Source: Plakobranchus ocellatus
Lineage: Eukaryota; Mollusca; Gastropoda; Plakobranchidae
Direction: 5' to 3'
Assembly (NCBI GenBank): GCA_019648995.1
Contig: BLXT01008064.1
Coordinates: 505,264-543,433, forward strand
Length of the DNA: 38,170 bases
In this document: piece by piece, positions 32,697 to 38,170 of the stretch
Position numbering within the stretch: the first letter of the stretch is position 1
Layout: the number at the start of each line of letters is the position of its first letter
Program-made: the position numbers and the translations under genes
Notes under the pieces: model-generated
Databases searched by the model: none
Told to the model about the DNA's origin: nothing
Seen by the model: the letters and a program-made list of their open reading frames with translations, nothing else

Positions 32697-34762
32697 GCAG
32701 CACACACACACACTTTATGCTTTCCATCATCCTCACATGGTGCCTATTTTCCAATTTTACAGAGATACTCTGGTTTTTCTGCTTTCAGAGAAGTTGTTAT
32801 GTATTTATTAATGTTGAGCTATTACAACATTCATGTTTAAAATTAAGTTGCATTTATCATCAATAAGTTTATACCATAAAGGAATTTAATCCTTGTTTTC
32901 TCCGTCTAAAGCTTGAATGAAGTAAACAATGTGACTTCTTTTCAGGTCTAATAAATCACTCTTTTAATTTAATTCAAAATACTTTGATGTTCAACTACTT
33001 CAACTGTCAACAATAAGAGCACATTGTGAACAAATGCAATTTGATTAGTTAAAGCTCATTCAATAATTTTAGCTCAATTACATTATAAATGCTGGTTAGG
33101 TTGGGTTTTTTTCCTCAGAATGTATCTATGTGCTATTGGTTGTAATTTAACTTTTTCTATGGCTTGATTTTACCTTGTGTAATTGAAGGGACATGGAAAA
33201 ATTATTCTGTTTGATTTAATATTTAAAAAAAAGAGAGTCACTAGGTAGGTAAAGAATCAATATCAGAATAATGCTATGGATATGAAAGTAGCAGTATTCT
33301 AACGAATAGTCGGGCTGCTATCATTATTACAATCAAAAGTTTTTCTCTATAACTTTCAAGGTGAAATGCATCTTCCTATGTGAATTAACTAAACAACTTT
33401 CGTTGGAAGAAATGATGACTGAAAGGGAGTCCACATTTCAGCTATCGCTCAATTTTTTTTTTTTATTTTTGCTATTTCAAATGTTGATGGATCTACTTGA
33501 CTTGTATATTTGCTTGAAATTCCTTTATGAATATAAGACAATTTTAAGGTTTCTTTAATACTGACAAAGAAATATGTTTTAAAAAATCATGATCTTTACA
33601 GTGATTGATATAACTCTCACAAACTAAATTTGAATACAATCTGTGATCTGTGAAACGCAATGTTGTGGAGTTTTGGAAAAAATTCAATGAAAAAAATTGC
33701 AAAAAGCAGCACAGTTACTGAATCTGAGTTAAAAGGGAAGCTAGTTCTTGTTCTATCCAAAAGAAAACAATATCAACAATGATTTTCTCATAGAATGGAC
33801 TGCTCCAAATATCACATTAAATTTGAAGCAAGAGGCATGCATTTTTTTTTTTAATGGGATCTTGTAACAATCGATGAAATACATATGGGTCGTACATGTT
33901 GATCCTGATCAAAAAGCTTAATTAATGCAGTGAAAAAAACTTCATCTCTTTTGCTATAAAAAGAGATGCAGCTTTCAAGAAGGAAAGTTTTGAAAAATGG
34001 CTCTACAGTCACAGGTGGTTATAATTCCTTTTTACTGATGAACCTGAAATTCTCATGTCTTTTTGTATGACAGTGCGTCATTACACAATTTAATTAAGGC
34101 AAATTAAAGAAAAATACAGTATCTTCAAAAGTATGTCATATACACTTAATTCATTTAATTTAGCTTCCTTCAATGTAAAAGGTCCAGAGCCTTCTCTGTA
34201 GGAATGAGCGCTTTAAGAAGGACATCAAAAAAAAAAAAAAAAAAGAAAAAAACCAACTAATGCACAAGATATAAAACTTAATTTTACTTCTGAAAATTTA
34301 GGTTAAATTGCATTTGCACCTGTTTAAGGTTATGTATATGTTTGAAAGTTATAAGCATTTAATTCTCTTAAAGACTCACTGTAATAATAAGCTGAAAAGC
34401 CATTTGTAATGCTTAATAAAAAATATAGTCGCAATCTTAAATGTGGTAAAACCTATGTAGCAAAGCAATATGAGAATTTCCGTGCGGCTTTTTTTTTTTG
34501 CTAAAAAAAAATAAAAATGTCTTTTAAAAGGTAAACACTGAATTTTGTATTTTTATTGGTAGTGCAGTATTTGTATATTTTCCTCACAAATGCATTTAAA
34601 GAAATTATATGCATCCAAAACTTCAATGATAGGCAATAAACTTGTTTATATTTATTATCACAATTCATGAAAACACATACTACAGCTTTTCTTGTTATTA
34701 TTTTCAATGCTGTTTTGTGTAATGTTTGTTTTTTTTACCCAATTTTACCTCAATCCTATTTT

Positions 34763-34822
<60 letters not shown>
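34763..34822. repeat. (CT)n microsatellite
   Basis: About 30 perfect CT dinucleotides, followed by pyrimidine-rich sequence to about 34970. Confidence 0.95.
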
Positions 34823-34824
<2 letters not shown>

Positions 34825-35071
34825 TCCACTTGCGCTTCGTGTCTCTTACTCTTACTCTTAAACTTTTTTCGTTTCCTCCTCTTCCTTACATATCTCTTCC
34901 TCTTTATTTCTTTGTCCATTTCTCCGTCTTCTCTCTCTTTCTTTCTTTCTCTTTCTCTTTCTTTGTTTCTGTATACGTGTGTGTGTTGTAATATATGGTA
35001 TTTTTTAAAGTATATGGTAATCCTCTAAATAATTAATTGAAAGCACAAACAAAGCACTGCAACACATGTAA

Positions 35072-35185
35072 ATAATACATAAAATACACGAACATAAATA
35101 ACATACCAATCTTTTTGTACTTGTTTATATAAACAAGTACAAAAAGATTGGTATGTTATTTATGTTCGTGTATTTTATGTATTAT
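35072..35185. repeat. Perfect 114-bp palindrome
   Basis: The 57-bp left arm, starting ATAATACATAAAATACACGA, is exactly repeated in reverse complement with no spacer. The centre is GTTTAT|ATAAAC at 35128/35129. Confidence 0.97.
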
Positions 35186-35439
35186 GGTTTATTTTTTATT
35201 AAGCATTATTCTTGATATCAAGTTCCTTTCGGAAATGAGTATATAAACACACGTATACATACACACACACACATAATATATATAATTTTATATATATATA
35301 TATATAATTATATATATTATGTGTACATAACATATATATAATTATATATATTATGTGTGTGTGTATGTATACGTGTATTTATATACTCATTTCCGAAAGG
35401 AACTTGATATCAAGAATTATGCTTAATAAAAAATAAACC
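35186..35439. repeat. Imperfect 254-bp inverted repeat
   Basis: GGTTTATTTTTTATTAAGC at 35186 pairs with GCTTAATAAAAAATAAACC ending at 35439. The arms are about 100 bp, with few mismatches, and include CTTGATATCAAG and GGAAATGAGTATATAA. The centre is an AT and GT/AC simple repeat (35265-35360). It directly abuts the 114-bp palindrome. Confidence 0.92.
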
Positions 35440-35717
35440 ATTGCAAACAGAGAGACAATATTTGATCACAAAAAAGAAGAAGCATTTGTCAGTCTGGAAA
35501 CGTATTTTAAATGAACATAATACACACCTGGTGCTTCAAGCCCCAGCTTAAGTGATGGAGGTCAAAAGTTAAAAAATCTGAAAAATGTACATTTTTTCCA
35601 AAAACTTTACATCAACATAATAATTGAAAATTATGGTTCTAGAAGAGTTTGATAGAAAGTGCACTGGTACTGGTCAAATCAAAAGCATTCCAAGTAATGG
35701 CTGAAAGTTCGGCAGGA

Positions 35718-37492
35718 TTAGTAACGTGTGTGACCGCCGCTGGCAGCAATGGCGACCCGGCATCTGCGATTCATAGACTTGACGATGTTGAAAATGTGAT
35801 CTTGTGGAATGGCGTTCCACAAGCGTTCTTTAGGCTTTGAGTTAATTGAGCGTTCTTCTGAGGAGCAGGATTCATCTCTTGGATGTGACGGCCGAAAATG
35901 TCCCAACATGTTCGATCACGTTCATGTCGGGTGATTCTGCTGGCCAGGGATGGGTGTCACCGATTTGCTCTTCTGCGAGGTAAGCTTGTGTCTCCCTGGC
36001 ACGATGGGCTGGGGCGTTGTCCTGATGTAGGACGTAGCCTGGATGGTTCTGCATAAACGGTGCCACACGTGGCTGCAAGGCGGTGGTTACATAGTTGGTT
36101 CCATGTACTGATGCCGGAACATGCACCACTGCTGTCCTTGATCTGTTGTGACTCCGCCCCACATCGTCACCTTTCCATACCCTCGGTCGAAGACTGAGCT
36201 CTTTGCCCTCGGTTTTGGGTTTCATGTCCTCAAACCTTTCATTTCGACGGCTGTATACTCGTATTCGACCACCACAGAGGCTCCTTTCTCAGAGCCAATT
36301 CCGCGATTCCGTCCAATTAACATAAAGTTCTGCGGCAGACCAGCCGTTTAGCCCGTTTAAATCGGGTACGACCCAATTTTAGTTGAAATCTAGCTTTGAC
36401 CCGATTTCCCGATTATTTTCTTCATGGCCCGTTTTATAATAGTTTTTGCACTGCTGGCACAAATGTATTTCCAATGTCTGTCATTGCTTGCAAATTTTTT
36501 TTTTACGCAAATTGCGGAAAATATAGAAATACCGATTTGACAATGCATAATACGATTTTAGATAATGTGACAGTCTTCGAGATTTTGGCCTTGTGAAATA
36601 TATTTTTGGCATTTTTTGGGAAGGAAAATATGGCCAACAAATTTTTTGTAGGGTTGTTTCCTCTTTTTTTTTCCTCAGAAATTTCTCTTTTTTTGTTATC
36701 TTAATTCCTCCTTCTAGCTACTTTGGGTACGGAGGGACCTTTGCCACCATGACGATCAAGGACAAACTTCGACTCATCTGTGCGAAGGGCCTGAGACCAT
36801 TGTTGTCTCTTCCACAGTACGTGGTTGTAATGTTAGCCAATAGCAAGCGAGCCTGTTTGTGATGGAGACATAATTCGGTTCGCTGTAGCGGCCTTCTCGT
36901 CCTAAAGACAAAGTAAAGCATAAAAAAGAGTGATGTAGGCAAACACGCCTTTATGATCATCGGAACAATTTGAGGAATGAGAAGATACAGATAACGGGTT
37001 TAAAACTAGATGTACACAATTTGTACTGAGTGAAAGAAATGCAGAAAGAAATAGGCTTACCCTATGCCAAAATTGCCATGTCCCAAGAGCCGATGAATAA
37101 CGGTCTGTATGCTCACAGGTTGGTGTCCCGCTATAGTTCTGACTGTATGCGAAGAGTTCTGGAACCTGTCTCTCAGATGGGTGGCACCAAAGATCGTAAA
37201 GCGATAGTACACTCTAGTATCTTTGTTGACACGGATGTAGCGATCCTGTGGTAACCCGTGGCCAAAGACGAGTAGTCGCCCGTGGCCGAAGACTGATTGT
37301 GTACTCCTCTTTGCCCGTGGCCTCCCTGATCTTGGTTGGTCTATTGTCCTTTCCTGTGTTCCTGTATCTTGTCTATAGATTGTAGATGGTTTCCATAATA
37401 CAGTTCAAAAGCCTTGCTACATTTTCCACAGGAACGCCTGCTTCGATGAGTTCTTTAGCACGCTCTCGCTCATCTGCACTGAGGCGTGGCAT
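35718..37492 (-). pseudogene. Tc1-like transposase pseudogene
   Basis: Minus-strand pieces are in family order. MPRLSADERERAKELIEAGV starts at 37492 (helix-turn-helix start). TIDQPRSGRPR is the linker block, and QDRYIRV...QTVIHRLL the second HTH. RRPLQRTELCLHHKQARLL follows, then TDESKFVLDRHGG with the first catalytic Asp (about 36785). RIRVYSRRNERFED precedes HQDNAPAHRAR with the second Asp and WPAESPDMNVIEH with the Glu, 35 residues apart. Frameshifts and stops break it at several points. About 400 bp of unrelated sequence (about 36310-36715) splits it between the first Asp and the RIRVYSRR block. Family DD34E/DD35E; dead. Confidence 0.88.
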
Positions 37493-37925
37493 GATTGGAA
37501 GTCAGTTCTTTTCTACTTTTTTGAAACTTCAGCTCAAATACAATTGCTATTTTCATAAACTTATTCCGCACCTTTTATAGCTTTTGAAATAAGCTACTCA
37601 TTGATACCAAAGACAAAAAAACCCCCAAAAAAACTGATGCTGAACAGAAAAATATAAACAAAAGAAAACACACTAAACACCCAGAAATGTGAGAGCTCAC
37701 TTAGCTATGTTGTCAAAATTTTTTTCAGAAGACAGTAAAATCAACACGTTGCACTGTGTATGAATACCATTATTATCCACTTTGATTGAACATAATTATG
37801 TACAAAGAAAAAGTGTCAAGTTTCTTTTGGAAATGAGTATATTTTTTATTATATAGTGTCGTGTATTTCATTTATTTACACAGTGCTTTCTGTGTGCTTT
37901 CAATGAATCATTTGTAGGATTACCA

Positions 37926-38170
37926 ACAAAAAGTACAATGTGGGCCGCTGCAATAGTGTTACATTAACACATTGAATACATTCTGTCCATCTTGCCTTGA
38001 AATTTGCTGAAGGTAAAATTCAAGGGCTTTATTGAAAGGGTTTATTTTCAGGAAGATAACTTCACTATTCACGATGAGGACTGTTGGTCTCAACAAATAT
38101 GTGGGTAAGGGTATTCCATTGTAATTAGTTTATAGGCAGTTTTATTCCCAATGTATTCTTAACCTCCCCC
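37926..38170. other. Right flank, nothing recognised
   Basis: AT-rich sequence after the Tc1-like element; no gene or repeat recognised. Confidence 0.4.

Larger units (their letters stand above)
32423..35014. other. Torsin 3' UTR and intergenic, with CT microsatellites
   Basis: AATAAA at 32950-32955 is a candidate poly-A signal for the torsin gene, not confirmed. Two CT tracts are listed separately. The rest is AT-rich with no recognised gene. Confidence 0.45.
35015..37925 (-). mobile_element. Degenerate Tc1/mariner-like element with terminal inverted repeats
   Basis: The left end begins TGGTAATCCTCTAAATAATT and the right end, on the minus strand, TGGTAATCCTACAAATGATT. Both continue with GAAAGCACA...AAAGCACTG and AAATACACGA, so the termini are inverted copies of at least 75 bp. 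Inside the left terminus are two palindromes (35072-35439); inside the right, the matching block ATACTCATTTCC...CTTGACAC reaches 37813. A broken transposase (35718-37492) lies between. A TA target duplication is not clear at the right end. It is not active. Confidence 0.75.

Noticed and set aside
32472-32866. Ser-Leu-rich and Arg-Glu-rich open frames
   Set aside because: They are translations of the CT/GA microsatellite.
34667-35028. Ser-Leu open frames
   Set aside because: Again the CT tract and the pyrimidine-rich sequence after it.

Overview
This is eukaryotic, animal nuclear DNA: AT-rich and intron-rich, with GT-AG splice sites, microsatellites and many decayed transposable elements. The best guess is a mollusc, perhaps a gastropod. 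That guess rests on general genome texture (a tRNA-derived SINE and abundant TAGATCTAGA-type simple sequence) and is weak. There are two assembly gaps, 10271-10307 and 23750-24573.

The left half (1-19168, minus strand) is the 5' part of an ASPM gene (abnormal spindle / microcephaly-associated). I reconstructed 15 coding exons by following splice sites and reading phase. They encode an N-terminal ASH domain (exons 1-2), a very long disordered linker in one 3.98-kb exon (exon 3), a conserved pre-CH segment (exons 4-7), the first calponin-homology domain (exons 8-11) and the start of the second (exons 12-15). All phases agree. A possible sixteenth exon runs off the left edge. The exon that should finish CH2 was not found, and the IQ-repeat region lies outside the window. 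Intron 2 carries a dead LINE in antisense, and intron 3 a tandem duplication.

The middle (19.2-31 kb) is transposon-rich. It holds a decayed piggyBac element with matching TTAA target sites (20197-21796) and a tRNA-derived SINE nested inside it. It also holds a split LTR-type element on the plus strand (22466 to about 26490) and a solo LTR of the same family in opposite orientation (29550-30797). The solo LTR lacks exactly a 1174-bp segment that is bounded by GT...AG in the other copy. The sequence around the large gap is duplicated in a way that looks like two haplotypes placed in tandem. One of those copies also has a 43-bp-period array of palindromes.

At 31022-32422 (plus strand) is an intact, single-exon coding region for a membrane-anchored torsin-family AAA+ ATPase, closest in architecture to Torsin-4A. 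Its 5' UTR exon was not found. The right end (35015-37925) is a broken Tc1/mariner-like element with terminal inverted repeats. Its left end has grown into a perfect 114-bp palindrome next to a second, 254-bp imperfect one. The two genes have no evident functional link; the rest is repeat biology.
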